A stretch of DNA of 64,000 nucleotides from Diplolepis rosae (GCA_030998225.1 JAPYXD010000259.1:3100001-3164000); one strand, 5' to 3'. Shown: positions 36,428 through 47,219, counted from the first letter of the stretch. Numbers and translations: made by a program. The notes: generated from the letters alone by a model not told the origin.

Positions 36428-37168
36428 ATGAACAACCTAGTCGACAGAGGTATAACTTTATCACATAAAACTTTCCACTCAGAAAACATCAAAAAAATCA
36501 AATCAATTTTATTACTTAACAATTACCCAACAAATTTTATCCACTCTATCATAAAAAGCAGAGTTAGACATCTGTCACATAAAGTACCTAAAACTAACAC
36601 TCATACACACCAACTATCTCTCTATACAAGCCAGGTATCCTCTCACACTCACACACACAAAACACAACCAATCTCAACAGGTCAAGCACACAAATATGTA
36701 CCTTTGCCTTATGTACAAGGACTGTCCGAAAAACTTTCAGGCATCCTTAAACCGTTTAACATAAAAATTGCATCTCGTAACACAAATGACTTAGCACATT
36801 TTTTCAAATCGGCAAAAGACACTGTCCCAAAACTTGATATGGCCGATGTCGTCTACAATATCCCTTGTTCTGGTTGCACAGCAACCTACATAGGCACAAC
36901 AAAACGCCCCCTAAAAACCAGAATCCAGGAACACAAAAAAGATGTGTATAACCCACCGGAAAAATGGACCGCTCTCACCAAACATGCATGGCACCAAGAT
37001 CATACATTCAACTTTAACAATATAAAAATAGTCGATAGATCTGACCACTACAAAAAACGTATGATCTTGGAAATGACCCACATTGCTAGCAATCCCCATG
37101 CAGTCAATCAGAGAACCGACACGGATAATCTATCTGTGTTCTATCTCCCTCTTTTGAAAAATTCATAA
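36428..37168 (+). CDS. PLE polyprotein C-terminus: RT thumb remnant plus GIY-YIG endonuclease
   Basis: 246 residues from the first ATG, with the reading frame open upstream to 36341. Residues about 1-50 match the RT thumb of Penelope-like elements. After a His/Thr-rich linker (THTHQ, SHTHTHK) and 'YVPLPYVQGLSEKL', the GIY-YIG nuclease begins near residue 140. It has VVYNIPCSGC, then YIGTTKRPLKTRIQEH with the catalytic Arg, and a later Glu in RMILEMTHI with Asn in AVNQRTD. The two cysteines between the GIY- and YIG-equivalent strands are typical of PLE endonucleases, which nick target DNA for target-primed reverse transcription. The nuclease half is intact, but without the RT palm the copy cannot be autonomous. 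Confidence 0.8.
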   Translation: MNNLVDRGITLSHKTFHSENIKKIKSILLLNNYPTNFIHSIIKSRVRHLSHKVPKTNTHTHQLSLYTSQVSSHTHTHKTQPISTGQAHKYVPLPYVQGLSEKLSGILKPFNIKIASRNTNDLAHFFKSAKDTVPKLDMADVVYNIPCSGCTATYIGTTKRPLKTRIQEHKKDVYNPPEKWTALTKHAWHQDHTFNFNNIKIVDRSDHYKKRMILEMTHIASNPHAVNQRTDTDNLSVFYLPLLKNS

Positions 37169-37779
37169 AAATTCCAATTCTGCTTTTTTTTCCATAAATT
37201 CAAAAAATTTTTCCTCCTTTTTTTTTTCAGACCAATTCCCACAATATTAAAAACCTCCAGTGAATCATCAGGAATGCCTTCTACACAGTCTCCAACCCTT
37301 ATGGTCATAACACTCCGTCCATCTTGCACGCATATTTCCAAATTTTTTTCTCTGCTTCTTTCTCTCGGTTTCCTTCCATAAAATCAAAACTCTACGTAGA
37401 TACCATAACCCCTACCCTCTAAATCCTTTTTTTCAACATGTTTCTACAAGTATATTTCATAACAAAACTTCAGTCCTTCTTTAAATCTCAGTGAGAAAAG
37501 TGCCATGGGAAAATTTGCAACTAAGAGGAGAAAAGAAAGGGAAGGGACAGAAATTTTGCACCTAATTTCCACCATTTTTCAGCCCAAAATACCACAAATG
37601 CACCTTCAAGCCACATAAAGGTTAGTAAGTTTACAAAAACTCAAATCATTTCCACACATCCCTATTTCTGAGACGTGAAAATTCAGACCCCCGACCGATA
37701 AAATTTAAGTTCCGTCTTCGTTTTATATTTTTTAGTTTACAGTCCATATGTACAATTCATTTATATCGTTTTTCAAAAA

Positions 37780-39450
37780 TATGTTATCCGTCACGCGTGC
37801 AATTCTTTAATGTTCTCCCCCTAGTATTCTATAGAAATATTTCGTTCGTTTAGTTTCACTTTTTTGATAATGTAGCTATTTACACCAACATTATAGTGTC
37901 ACACTCGCAATTCTTTTATATCACATTTACCATAATTTTTTTCTCGGTCACACGTGCAAACTTTTTATGTTTTTCTCTTTGTATTTTTATTTAAAATTTT
38001 TCATTGTACATGTGTTCACAAATTTAGTTATTTTAGATCTATTTTGAAGTTTTATACTTACAAATTTTTTTACACCTTTTTTACCACAATGTTCATCGGT
38101 GATACGAGCAAATTTTTTATGTTCTTCTCTCTGTATTTTTATAGAAGAATTGTTTTTGGACATTTGTTTACAAATTTAGTTATTTAGACCTATTTTAAAG
38201 TTTTATATTGACTAATCTTTTACATCACTTTTACCACAATGTTCATCGGTGATACGTGCAAACTTTTCATGGTTTTCTCTCTGTATTTTTATAGAAAAAA
38301 TTTTTTATGGACATTTGTTTACAAATTTAGTTATTTAGACCGATTTTAAAGCTTTATATTTACTAATTTTTTTTTTTTTTTTACATCACTTTTACCACAA
38401 TGTTCATCGGTGATACGTGAAAATTTTTTATGTTTTTTTCTCTCTGTATTTTTATAGAAAAATTGTTTTTGGACAATTGTTTACAAATTTAGCTATTTAG
38501 ACCTATTTTAAAGTTTTATACTCACAACTCTTTTTCATCATTTTTTTACCACAATGTTCATCGGTGAAACGTAAAAAATTTTCTTTGTTTTCTCTTCGTA
38601 TCTTCATAGAAAAAATTTATTCTTGTACAGTTTTCACTTTTTTGAAAATTATAGCTATTTAGATCAGTTTTATAGTGTCATATGTATAATTCATCCATAT
38701 TGTTCTACCAAAAAATGTCTATTGGTTTGTACAGTTTCAATTTTTTCTGCAAATTTAGTTATTTAGACCTATTTTAAAGTTTCATACTTACTAATCTTTT
38801 ACATCACTTTTACCACAATGTTCATCGGTGATACGTGCAAACTTTTCATGGTTTTCTCTCTGTATTTTTATAGAAAAAATATTTTTTGGACATTTGTTTA
38901 CAAATTTAGTTATTTAGACCGATTTTGAAAGTTTTACACTTAAAAATTTTTTACATCATTTTTACCACAATGTTCATCGGTGATACGTGCAAATTTTTTA
39001 TGTTTTTCTCTCTGTATTTTTATAGAAAAATTGTTTTTGGACAATTGTTTACAAATTTAGCTATTTAGACCTATTTTAAAGTTTCATACTCACAACTCTT
39101 CTTCATCATTTTTTACCACAATGTTCATCGGTGAAACGTAAAAAATTTTCTTTGTTTTCTCTTCGTATCTCCATAGAAAAAATTTATTCTTGTACAGTTC
39201 CCCCTTTTTTTGCAAATTATAGCTATTTAGATCAGTTTTATAGTGTCATATGTATGATTCATCTATATTGTTTTACCAAAAATGTTTATTGGTTTGTACA
39301 GTTTCAAATTTTTTTCTGCAAATTTAGGTATTTAGACCAATTTTATAGTGTATCTTTCGCAATTCTTTTATATCATTTCCTACCACAATTTTCATCAGTC
39401 ACACGAAAAAAATTTTTTAAGTTTCTTCCTTTGTATTTTTTTATAGAAAT
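37780..39450 (+). repeat. Minisatellite of about ten 150-bp units in the PLE 3' region
   Basis: Units contain 'ccacaatgttcatcggtga', then 'tttttctctctgtattttta' and 'caaatttagntatttagacc'. Landmark copies fall near 38.08, 38.23, 38.39, 38.55, 38.81, 38.97 and 39.12 kb, with more diverged units on each side. The last unit runs into the hammerhead-like motif at 39454. Small frames through it are unsupported. Confidence 0.8.
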
Positions 39451-39453
39451 AAA

Positions 39454-39497
39454 TTCTCACTGATGAGGACTCCAATCTGAGTCGAAACGTTTGAAAG
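39454..39497 (+). ncRNA. Hammerhead ribozyme-like motif of the PLE (copy 1)
   Basis: The core CTGATGA (39460-39466) and GAAA (39484-39487) flank stem II GACTC/GAGTC (39468-39472 with 39479-39483) and loop CAATCT. After GAA, ACGT gives the self-complementary minimal stem III used by PLE hammerheads, with the predicted cut after T39491. Stem I is TTCTCA with TGAAAG, with one mismatch and one G-U pair. One G (39467) is unpaired between the core and stem II, a deviation from the consensus shared with the second copy. Activity is not shown. Confidence 0.65.
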
Positions 39498-39661
39498 CAT
39501 GAAACCTTGAGTGACATTTTTTCTGGACCCTAAAGCCAACTAAGAACATCAACAATATCGAATATTTTTAAAAATATAAATTAACAGTTACCTTATTTTA
39601 TATTCTATAATTATTCATAATGATTTCCAGCTAATTACAACTCTTACCAACTTCGTTTCTT

Positions 39662-40632
39662 CCCTAGCGAACTGGCTGAACGCTATCTTTACGCTGTAGC
39701 TATCTTAAGGTTGTATGTAAAAAAATCGATCTCTGGTAGAATTTTTTAAAAAAGGAGCTGATATTTAAATAGAATAATTATTTATATGCTAAATTAATTT
39801 CAAATTTTTCAACCGTACCGATGCAGAGATAATTAATGTCAAAGTTGACTATTTTAACACGTAATTCATGGGCAATGCATAGGCACTCTCCACATTTTAA
39901 TTTGTAGTAATTAAACGCTCTGGTGGACAAATCTAAAAAATGTCGGTATTTGTGCTGCTTGAAAATATAAATTTTTGAAAAAAAAATCAAACCTCTCCAC
40001 CGTGCAGATTTATAGATAATCTAATTTAGAACATTTAAATTTCAGTTACTTTCAAACAGATAAACGTGACAGTATCGCGACCCGGCAACACTGTTCTCTT
40101 TTTTCAGCTTGCTGCTGTAGGTCTCGATACACACACACACACACACACACAAAACCAGCTTGGAAACATACATTTTAACATAACGTTAAAAGGTAATGGA
40201 CATATGTAATAATTTTATTTATTAACGCTAAAAATTAAAAAAAACATAATACCTGTCATTGGAGGCAGTGCAGTGGTTCACCTTTTGTGGAACGTCTACA
40301 CGGTTAAAGTTGACAATTGGTTGGAGTGAGACACAACTATACTTTCATCTCACTCTAACAAATAGTCAATCCTGATGGTGAAGACATGGAAAGTGATGAA
40401 CCACTGCACTGCCTTTAATGACAGGTGTTATGTTTTTTTAAGTTTTGGCGTTAATAAATAAAATTATTGCATATTTCAATTAATAGTTAACGTTATTTTT
40501 AACGTAGAATAAGGATAAAAACATTTTTAATATTTATTTTGCCTCATTCATGAGTTATAATGCTACTTTACGATAACTTTACGATAGCTTTACGCTACAG
40601 CGTAAAGCTAGCGTTCAGCCAGTTCGCTAGGG
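39662..40632. mobile_element. TIR element (CCCTAGCGAACTGGCTGAAC) enclosing a second MITE
   Basis: The left end CCCTAGCGAACTGGCTGAAC and its complement at the right end extend about 40 bp inwards through 'gctatctttacgctgtagc'. The body is AT-rich without a transposase, contains an AC dinucleotide run (about 40131-40150) and has the palindromic MITE copy 2 nested inside. The target duplication is unclear. Confidence 0.65.
40208..40469. mobile_element. Palindromic MITE, copy 2 (family also at 3961)
   Basis: The inverted ends run from 'aataattttatttattaacgc' (first 20 bases counted) through 'cataatacctgtcattgg' and 'ggcagtgcagtggttca', returning in complement to 40469. The arms exceed 60 bp. The middle shares 'ttggttggagtgagacacaac' with copy 1. 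It sits inside the larger TIR element 39662-40632. Confidence 0.8.
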
Positions 40633-42234
40633 TTGTTCGGAATTTTTTTTACATTCTCATCATGGATGAGAAGGTATTGGTTTTATGTGAAAAATGACTT
40701 TCGAAATTTTCATCAAATCTTTACGTTTTGAGACCCCCTGAGAGTCGGATAGGATAGGGGTTAGAGTCGCGTTTCGACCGTTGTATTGAGAGGAGGTTCT
40801 TTGTGGAAATTTATGGCGTGAAATCACGCCTATGGTCGTTAACTTTGGTGTGTTCTTGAGGTGAAGAGTGTCATTAGATTAATTTATTCTCTACTGAAAT
40901 ACGAGAGCCACTCTGGGTAGAGGATTGGTGGAATTTGATTGAGCAAGCACCGACTCCATTACAGGTTTTGTGCGTCTATGCGAAGTCAAACAGTTCAACT
41001 CAACATTTTTTACGTTATATGCAACCTTCGATATATTGAAACCATTGGAAGCAGGGACCGTATGGATGTTTCATTGCTAATAAAAAAGGGTATGATCAAT
41101 TGGAAACCAACATACACTAGAAGGTAGGAGATCTCGATATAATTACCGAAACTAGCTTTGGGTTGCTTTGGACTTTGTTGCTCTGATCTCACGAGCTTGA
41201 TGCTTTGACCTTGCTTGCTCGGCTGACCTAGCATGTTTTGATGACGAGTTGTGTTTGAATTATTGCTGGCGACAGAGTTATCACAGGTCTCATTTTGAAT
41301 GTGGTCGCACCGATTGTTCACAACCGGAGGATGTGGTCTACCACTTACGACCTGACATGCTTTGAATTCAACTTACGCTAGTCCTTTGCCTTAATACTAT
41401 CACGCTTAAGTCAGAGTTGCACGATTTTGGATATATTGCTGCTGAGTTGCTGCTTCGCAGAGGCTGAAATAATTCCCTGGCATTTCCCGTTGCTCCTTGT
41501 AAATTTTATCCAATCCAATAATATTACTACGCTCACTCCTAACCTACCCTGAATCTGTGGTCGGGCCGGCGAGCTGTCTCTGCCGGGCTGCCGGGTTGCG
41601 GGTGCTTGGCAAGAAGGGTTCGAGATCTCTGACGTGTTCGTGTTTGGTCAAGCGTGTCAGATAGCCGTGATTTCAATCTAATTTAGGTTAAGGTTCACAA
41701 CAAATTAACCTTACATGGCGCGGAATTAATTATTTACTACTTGCAGGGTTTAACCTGTATAGCTTGACTGAATTCGGACACGAGTGGAGACGTATTTTAT
41801 TTGCATATGCTAAATTTATTTTATTTTAGTTGAGCTAAATAAGTTATATGGGAGGTGTAGCTGGGCTAATGGGTGGCGGGTCTGGATTCAGTCTTATCAA
41901 TCATTCTTAGGCTGTTCAGTAAAGCTATAGTTTTAATTTCCATTTCCATTTCCGTGTAAGAAGTTACTTATTCGTACATTAATTTTATGATAGATAGACT
42001 TAAGGTTAGTAACTATTAATTGTTGATCCAGTGGATTTGCTTATTAGTATTATTGGTAATAATTTACTTTATTTTGTTCTAAATTATTGTGCTATTAAGG
42101 TGTGTCGCCTCGATTCTGGACTTGCTGTTGTATGTAACCATACACGTGGTCATTTGATAATTTGAAATTTACTTCCGCGATTTTAATGAAATAAAGAATT
42201 AATTTACTTTTAGTTTCTATTCATCTCGCTTAGA
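40633..42234. other. Region upstream of LINE ORF1, possible 5' UTR
   Basis: Base composition becomes GC-richer from about 41.53 kb ('gggccggcgagctgtctctgcc'), consistent with an untranslated LINE 5' region, but the 5' boundary was not found. Short frames at 40939 and 41010 have no recognisable domain. Confidence 0.35.
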
Positions 42235-43608
42235 ATGACAGGCAAGGGTAGAGGAAGGGGCTTCACACCCAATTACAATTTCAGGTCACTTAAGAGCGGG
42301 GGCGCGCCAGCCTCCTATTCCGGGGGCGTTCGAGACCCGGTCCCTGGGTCGGGTTCTTACGTCCGGTTCTCTGCGCCTCTGGGCGCTGAGGGTGGGGAGA
42401 AGCGCAAAAGTGATGTTATCTCGCCCCTACTGCCGGTAAATGGAGGGGGGCAGCGCAAGAGGGGGGAGCCTGGGCGGGCATGCGCGGGGGAGACGGTCCG
42501 CGTGGATCCGCCGCGTATGGACCTTGGGGATTCGGTGCCGGTTTCGGGGTGCATGGCGGGGGTCGCCTCCGTCTCCGATGGTCTGGTTGCGGGTATGATT
42601 CCGGGTTTTCAGGGCCCCTTGTTCTGGAGCAATCCCGAGTGCTCGCTTCATCCGCGCTTTAATGACACTTCGACCCCCCCATATATAGTTCTGTTGGAGT
42701 CTCGGATACCGGGCAAAAATCTCGGCCGATTTAATTTAATTGCAATGGGGGACCTGATAGACTCTTTGATGGGTGATACAAAGAGGCAGATCTTCCCCAA
42801 CGGTAGAAATCAGGCCAAGGTCTTCTGTGATCGTTGGCAGGCAGCCAACGTCTTAGTTAATTCGCCTGAGTTGCGGGATTTTGGCGTTCAGGCCTATATT
42901 CCGGCCTCACTGGTTCAGAGGAAGGCGTTCGCTAGGAACATTCCTGTGGAATACTCGGCTTCGGATCTGAGTACCAGGCTTGATTCGGATACGCTTTCTA
43001 ACATCTTGTCCATTAGACGACGAACTCTGGACGACGCCTCCGCTTCAGACAGGGTTGAATTTATTTTCTCTACCATCAATATTCCTAGGAAGTTGAGTCT
43101 TTCCAGTGTTGTTTTCGATCTGACCCCAGTTATCACCCCTCCCAAGCGGTGTTTCTTTTGCCAGCGCTTTCGGCACAATTCGGAGCAGTGCCGGTCTACC
43201 GGAGCTGCATGTGAGTACTGTTCGGAGGAACATCCATCTCGAGACTGCCCCAATACGAACCTGTCCCCTCGCTGTATCAACTGCGGCGATAAGCACCCGG
43301 CGTATAGCCGTTCTTGCCCTATCTATCAGTTTGAATTCGCTGTTATGAAAGAACGGACATTAAAGAACTGCGGGTACGAGGAGGCCGAGGACATGCTGCT
43401 GAGTAGAGGCATAACGAAGCCCCTCTTCTCGGTGGAGGCTTGGAGGGGGGGCCGAGGATATTCTCTGGGGGCTGACGCGGGGGGTGTAGAGACTCAATCG
43501 GAGGGGGGCGAGTCTGTCTCGGCAGGCTTGGTCGACGAAATTCTTATGAGTATTGCTCCGCCTGACTCCGCCCCGACAGTCCTTACTGAAGGGGAAGGCG
43601 GACCTTGA
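42235..43608 (+). CDS. LINE ORF1 protein (gag-like, three CCHC zinc knuckles)
   Basis: 457 residues. The N-terminal third is Gly/Arg/Pro-rich and likely disordered. A central folded part (about 150-290) probably corresponds to the RNA-binding region of such ORF1 proteins. Three CCHC-type knuckles follow near residues 303-365: CFFCQRFRHNSEQC, CEYCSEEHPSRDC and CINCGDKHPAYSRSC. These bind element RNA in the ribonucleoprotein used for retrotransposition. The frame is uninterrupted. It ends 269 bases before the ORF2 frame opens. Confidence 0.85.
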   Translation: MTGKGRGRGFTPNYNFRSLKSGGAPASYSGGVRDPVPGSGSYVRFSAPLGAEGGEKRKSDVISPLLPVNGGGQRKRGEPGRACAGETVRVDPPRMDLGDSVPVSGCMAGVASVSDGLVAGMIPGFQGPLFWSNPECSLHPRFNDTSTPPYIVLLESRIPGKNLGRFNLIAMGDLIDSLMGDTKRQIFPNGRNQAKVFCDRWQAANVLVNSPELRDFGVQAYIPASLVQRKAFARNIPVEYSASDLSTRLDSDTLSNILSIRRRTLDDASASDRVEFIFSTINIPRKLSLSSVVFDLTPVITPPKRCFFCQRFRHNSEQCRSTGAACEYCSEEHPSRDCPNTNLSPRCINCGDKHPAYSRSCPIYQFEFAVMKERTLKNCGYEEAEDMLLSRGITKPLFSVEAWRGGRGYSLGADAGGVETQSEGGESVSAGLVDEILMSIAPPDSAPTVLTEGEGGP

Positions 43609-46600
43609 TTGGCGAATTCGTCGGCGAGCGACGGACCATTGCGGGCCTCCGACGGTCGTGGTTGCGCCATAGACTCTTCATTTATTTATAGTTCTAGTTA
43701 TAAGTATGGGCTCGGCCCGGTGCATGATAGATTTAGGTAGCTCTGCTACACTTCCCAGATTAAGAGGGTGAATCCAATCACTCGTTAAATCAGGTGACTG
43801 ATTGGTGGTGGCGAGGATTTGTCTAATTTTTTGCTGAATTGGTGTTTGTCTTGTGTTCTTCTTGGTAATCCTATTGTTTGGTGTCTGATTCCTGGTCTTC
43901 CTTCTCGATGTCGGATTTGGGGACGCCGGGCTCGACCCCGGGCGGATCCTCGTTCAGGATTGCCACCTGGAATGCGCACAGCGTTTATAACAAGAGGCCT
44001 GAGATGGAGGCGCTGCTACATACGCAGGGGCTAGATATTCTGTGCGTTACGGAGTCTTGGCTGAGTCCTGGAGACGTTTGGGAGGTCCCTGGCTTTATGT
44101 CTTATCGGTCTGATCGGCCCGAGGGGCAGGGGGGCGTGCTGGTCTTGGTCAGCAGGTCGTTTCAGGTTTCTAGAGTGGAGAGTTCGATGGGGCATCGGCG
44201 TGAGATAGACTGTGTGGGCTTGGTCATGTCTACGGAGCAAGGCCGGGTTGCGGTCTGCTGCGTCTATGCTCCCCCTGGATTTGCGATTGGTGACGAGATT
44301 TGGTCTACGTATTTGGATGGGTTGCTGCCATATAGCATGATATTCTTCTGCGGGGATTTCAATGCTCATCATACCAGCTGGGGCTGTACTCACTCCTCTC
44401 CACGAGGGCAGGCATTGCTTGAGTCATCTCTCAGATATGATCTTGTGCCTATTAATGACTCTCTACCCACTTATGTCCCTGGTTCTGGCGCAACCCCAAG
44501 CAACATTGATTTGATATTTTGTCCATTTTCGATTTTCCATCTCGCGAGGGGCGAGGTGGTCTCAGGCCCGTATGGCTCCGACCATCTGCCTGTGGTGCTG
44601 ACACTGGGATCGGCGGTCTCAGCAGTTCCCAGACCGTCGTGTCGCATCAATACGCGGGAGGTTTCTTGGTCCGCATTTCACGAACGTCTTGAAGCGGAGT
44701 TGCCGCGGCTGCGTGGGTCATTGAGCGCTGACATCGCTCCGGCTGCTGTGTACGGCGAGTTTATGCGGGTGGTCTTGAGACACCTGCTGGATTCTGGGGC
44801 TAAGAGGCCGGATGGCACAGGGAAGAAAAGGAGAACGCAGCCTCTGTGGTGGTCCAAGGAATGTGAGGAGAAGATAAGGGAGAGGAGGGACAGTTATAAG
44901 GCTTATTATGGGGAACAGACGGCAGAGAGGAAAGCCGAGTTCAAGAAAGTAGATGCTGAGGTCAAAAACTTTCTGAGGCTACAGAAGAGCTCATCCTTTC
45001 GTGCGTTCTGCGAGTCCCTCGACCCTTCGCAAGGAGTTACTAGAATTTGGTCCACGCTTAGGGCTCTATCGTCGAGGGAGGGGGCTTTGAGAACGAATGT
45101 TATTACTGATTTGAATTCGCCGGAATTCATAGAACTTAGGGATGAATTGGTCCGGGGGGATGTTTCGCCCGTGGATATTCCTCTCAGAGAGGCTGGGGTC
45201 GGAGGTGGGCAATATGCCGAACCATTCACTCGCAGGGAATTTGACTCGGCGATTTCGGCATGTAGGGTCAGGTCATCCCCGGGTTTGGATGGTTTCTCGT
45301 ATGAGATACTGCGGAGATTTTCGGAGGAGGTCAGGGCGTTCTTGTTGGACTTGTTTAATGCTATGTTTCGGTCTTCGTCGTACCCGTCATCCTGGAGGGA
45401 TACGTACGTCATCTTTATCCCGAAACCGGGGGAACGGGGCTACAGACCGATCTCGCTCACCTCTTCGGTGTGCAAATTATTCGAGAGACTGGTGCAGCGA
45501 AGATTGGAGCAACAGGCGGAACTCCTCAACTGGATTCCGAATTTTCAATTCGGATTCAGGAGGGGTAGATCTGCTATGGACGCGGTGGCCATGGTGACCA
45601 CGGACATCTTGCAGGGCTTCGGTTGTGGAGAATCGGTGGTAGTGGTCTCCGTCGACATCAAAGGGGCTTTCAACTCGGTTCTCCCGGATGCTCTGTCTGA
45701 TCAGCTGGGCCTTCTGGGGGTTTCGAATGAGATATGTAATTTCATTGCCTACATTACGGCGCGGAGGGAGTTGTGCTTCTCTGCCGATGGATCTGGTTCC
45801 AGAACATGCGGCGTTGGGGTGCCTCAGGGGGGGGGGGGGGTTCTATCTCCGATCTTATTCAATATCTATACAAGCCGAATAATCGATGTGCTTCCTCTGG
45901 GCATCAGATATGCCATGTATGCTGATGACTTGTTCCTTTACACTAGAGGTCGATCAATTGCTGCCGCTAGAGACATGCTGGCCGGGGCACTCAGTTTGGT
46001 CATACCTTGGCTCAGGACTTTGGGCTTCGACATTTCCATTGGGAAATGCCAATTCGCTGTTTTTTCTAGGCTGAGGTGCAGTCTGTCGGAGCTTGTGCTC
46101 ACGGTGGAGGGACATAACCTGCTCTGTCTCGCAGGGATCGAATACTTGGGCGTGGTCTTGGACCGACGGCTCACATGGGCTCCTCATATACGGATGCTGG
46201 CTCATAAGGCAATGAAATCTGTCAATATCATCCGAGTTCTGGCTAGAATAAGTTGGGGAGCAACGCCATCTCTGCTCTTAACTGCGTACCGAAACTTGGT
46301 GCGCTCTACGCTGGAGTGGGGATCGCCACTTTTTTCGTCGGCGAGTGGTGGGACATTGCGGCTCCTTGACCGGGTACAGTACTCGGCTCTGCGTGCCGTG
46401 TTGGGTTGCATGAAATCTACCGCTATATCAATATTGCTTTCGGAAGCAGGAGAGCCCCCATTGTGGCTCAGGAGGCATCTTCTTAATAATAGATTCATAA
46501 TTAGGAATTTTTACTGGAGGGGCAACCCACTCATCCCGAAGCTGGAGTTGTTGGTGAGAAGATTTTCGTCTTCACGGCGGTTTAGATCTTTGAGGTCGTC

Positions 46601-47122
46601 CCTGATGGTCACCTATCAGGGCTTGAGGGATGTGCTTGGTATGGTGGCTCGATCTGTGAGGCCAGGCTACTTTGACTGGCCATGGCGGACGGTTGCTCTT
46701 CCCGTGGATATTGATTTGGAAATGGGCCAGTTACTTAAAAATTCGGAGAATCCTGGAAGAGCATGCCTGGAGTACCTGTGGCAGAATTATTCGGAGTACG
46801 CGGCTATCTACACGGATGGATCGGTGGAACCGGGCAGTGGCAGAGCTGGTTGTGGTTTTTATGTGGAGAGAGATGATTTTAGATATGGTTTGTCATTGCA
46901 GCTCTTTACTTCGGTCCTTTTAGCTGAACTCTTTGCTATTCTCAAGGCAGTTCAATACGCCGGTCGGGTGGGGTTGAGCAGGGTCCTGGTCTTGACCGAT
47001 TCATGGAGGGCGCTTACTTCCCTGCGGGATTGTACGGCGGCATCGGTTGGGAATTACCTAGTTTACAAGATTGCTCATGAACTGGCGGGCTTAAGGGACT
47101 CGGGGGGTAGGGTGGAGTCCAA
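42235..47122 (+). mobile_element. Non-LTR retrotransposon (LINE) with two ORFs, I/LOA-like, 3'-truncated
   Basis: ORF1 (zinc knuckles) and ORF2 (endonuclease, reverse transcriptase, RNase H) are both open. They are GC-rich against AT-rich surroundings, indicating a recent arrival. An RNase H domain after the RT points to the I/LOA-type group rather than Jockey or CR1 (tentative). GC content and the RNase H homology stop abruptly near 47122, where an AT-rich tandem repeat begins, so the 3' end is missing. Confidence 0.88.
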
Positions 47123-47219
47123 TTTTTTAACAATAATACGTGAAATACGAAAAAAACGTGAGGATACAAAGTTGTTCGTTTCAAAAATATCTACAAATTT
47201 TGTGTCACACAGTTTCTGA
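43878..47219 (+). CDS. LINE ORF2 protein: endonuclease, reverse transcriptase, partial RNase H
   Basis: 1113 residues from the first ATG; a later Met (MSDLGTPG, residue 11) could be the true start. Residues about 25-245 are an apurinic-type endonuclease with WNAHS, TESWL, GDFNAHH and SDHLP. The reverse transcriptase spans about 450-760: PGLDGFSYEILRRF, FQFGFRRGRSAMDA, VDIKGAFNSV (catalytic Asp) and YADDLFLY (catalytic Asp pair). The 'GVPQG..VLSP' motif holds extra glycines from a long G run at 45827-45840. RNase H starts near 975 with YTDGS, LAELFAI and LTDSWRAL, but the part with the last catalytic Asp is lost. About 33 foreign residues follow the break near 47122. The protein nicks DNA and copies its RNA at the nick. 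Confidence 0.88.
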   Translation: MVSDSWSSFSMSDLGTPGSTPGGSSFRIATWNAHSVYNKRPEMEALLHTQGLDILCVTESWLSPGDVWEVPGFMSYRSDRPEGQGGVLVLVSRSFQVSRVESSMGHRREIDCVGLVMSTEQGRVAVCCVYAPPGFAIGDEIWSTYLDGLLPYSMIFFCGDFNAHHTSWGCTHSSPRGQALLESSLRYDLVPINDSLPTYVPGSGATPSNIDLIFCPFSIFHLARGEVVSGPYGSDHLPVVLTLGSAVSAVPRPSCRINTREVSWSAFHERLEAELPRLRGSLSADIAPAAVYGEFMRVVLRHLLDSGAKRPDGTGKKRRTQPLWWSKECEEKIRERRDSYKAYYGEQTAERKAEFKKVDAEVKNFLRLQKSSSFRAFCESLDPSQGVTRIWSTLRALSSREGALRTNVITDLNSPEFIELRDELVRGDVSPVDIPLREAGVGGGQYAEPFTRREFDSAISACRVRSSPGLDGFSYEILRRFSEEVRAFLLDLFNAMFRSSSYPSSWRDTYVIFIPKPGERGYRPISLTSSVCKLFERLVQRRLEQQAELLNWIPNFQFGFRRGRSAMDAVAMVTTDILQGFGCGESVVVVSVDIKGAFNSVLPDALSDQLGLLGVSNEICNFIAYITARRELCFSADGSGSRTCGVGVPQGGGGVLSPILFNIYTSRIIDVLPLGIRYAMYADDLFLYTRGRSIAAARDMLAGALSLVIPWLRTLGFDISIGKCQFAVFSRLRCSLSELVLTVEGHNLLCLAGIEYLGVVLDRRLTWAPHIRMLAHKAMKSVNIIRVLARISWGATPSLLLTAYRNLVRSTLEWGSPLFSSASGGTLRLLDRVQYSALRAVLGCMKSTAISILLSEAGEPPLWLRRHLLNNRFIIRNFYWRGNPLIPKLELLVRRFSSSRRFRSLRSSLMVTYQGLRDVLGMVARSVRPGYFDWPWRTVALPVDIDLEMGQLLKNSENPGRACLEYLWQNYSEYAAIYTDGSVEPGSGRAGCGFYVERDDFRYGLSLQLFTSVLLAELFAILKAVQYAGRVGLSRVLVLTDSWRALTSLRDCTAASVGNYLVYKIAHELAGLRDSGGRVESNFLTIIREIRKKREDTKLFVSKISTNFVSHSF

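Larger units (their letters stand above)
36341..39590 (+). mobile_element. 5'-truncated Penelope-like retroelement (PLE) with minisatellite 3' region and hammerhead-like motif
   Basis: The open frame from 36341 starts inside the reverse-transcriptase thumb (KPTYSGRIINFYSHHPLSYK) and ends in a GIY-YIG endonuclease. The RT palm is missing, so the copy is 5'-truncated, the usual decay form. Downstream lies a T-rich 3' region with about ten 150-bp tandem repeats (37.8-39.45 kb). It ends in a hammerhead-like sequence and a tail 'ggaccctaaagccaa' shared with 57274-57288. PLEs are known to carry hammerhead ribozymes in their terminal repeats. The exact ends are uncertain. Confidence 0.8.

Noticed and set aside
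40131..40150. AC dinucleotide run
   Set aside because: Ordinary microsatellite.
40755..40800. Complement of GAAACG near 'gcgtttcgaccg' as a third hammerhead
   Set aside because: No CTGATGA core within reach on that strand.
42357..43296. Minus-strand and alternative frames across LINE ORF1
   Set aside because: GC-rich coding DNA gives long antisense frames by chance; zinc knuckles are in the plus frame only.
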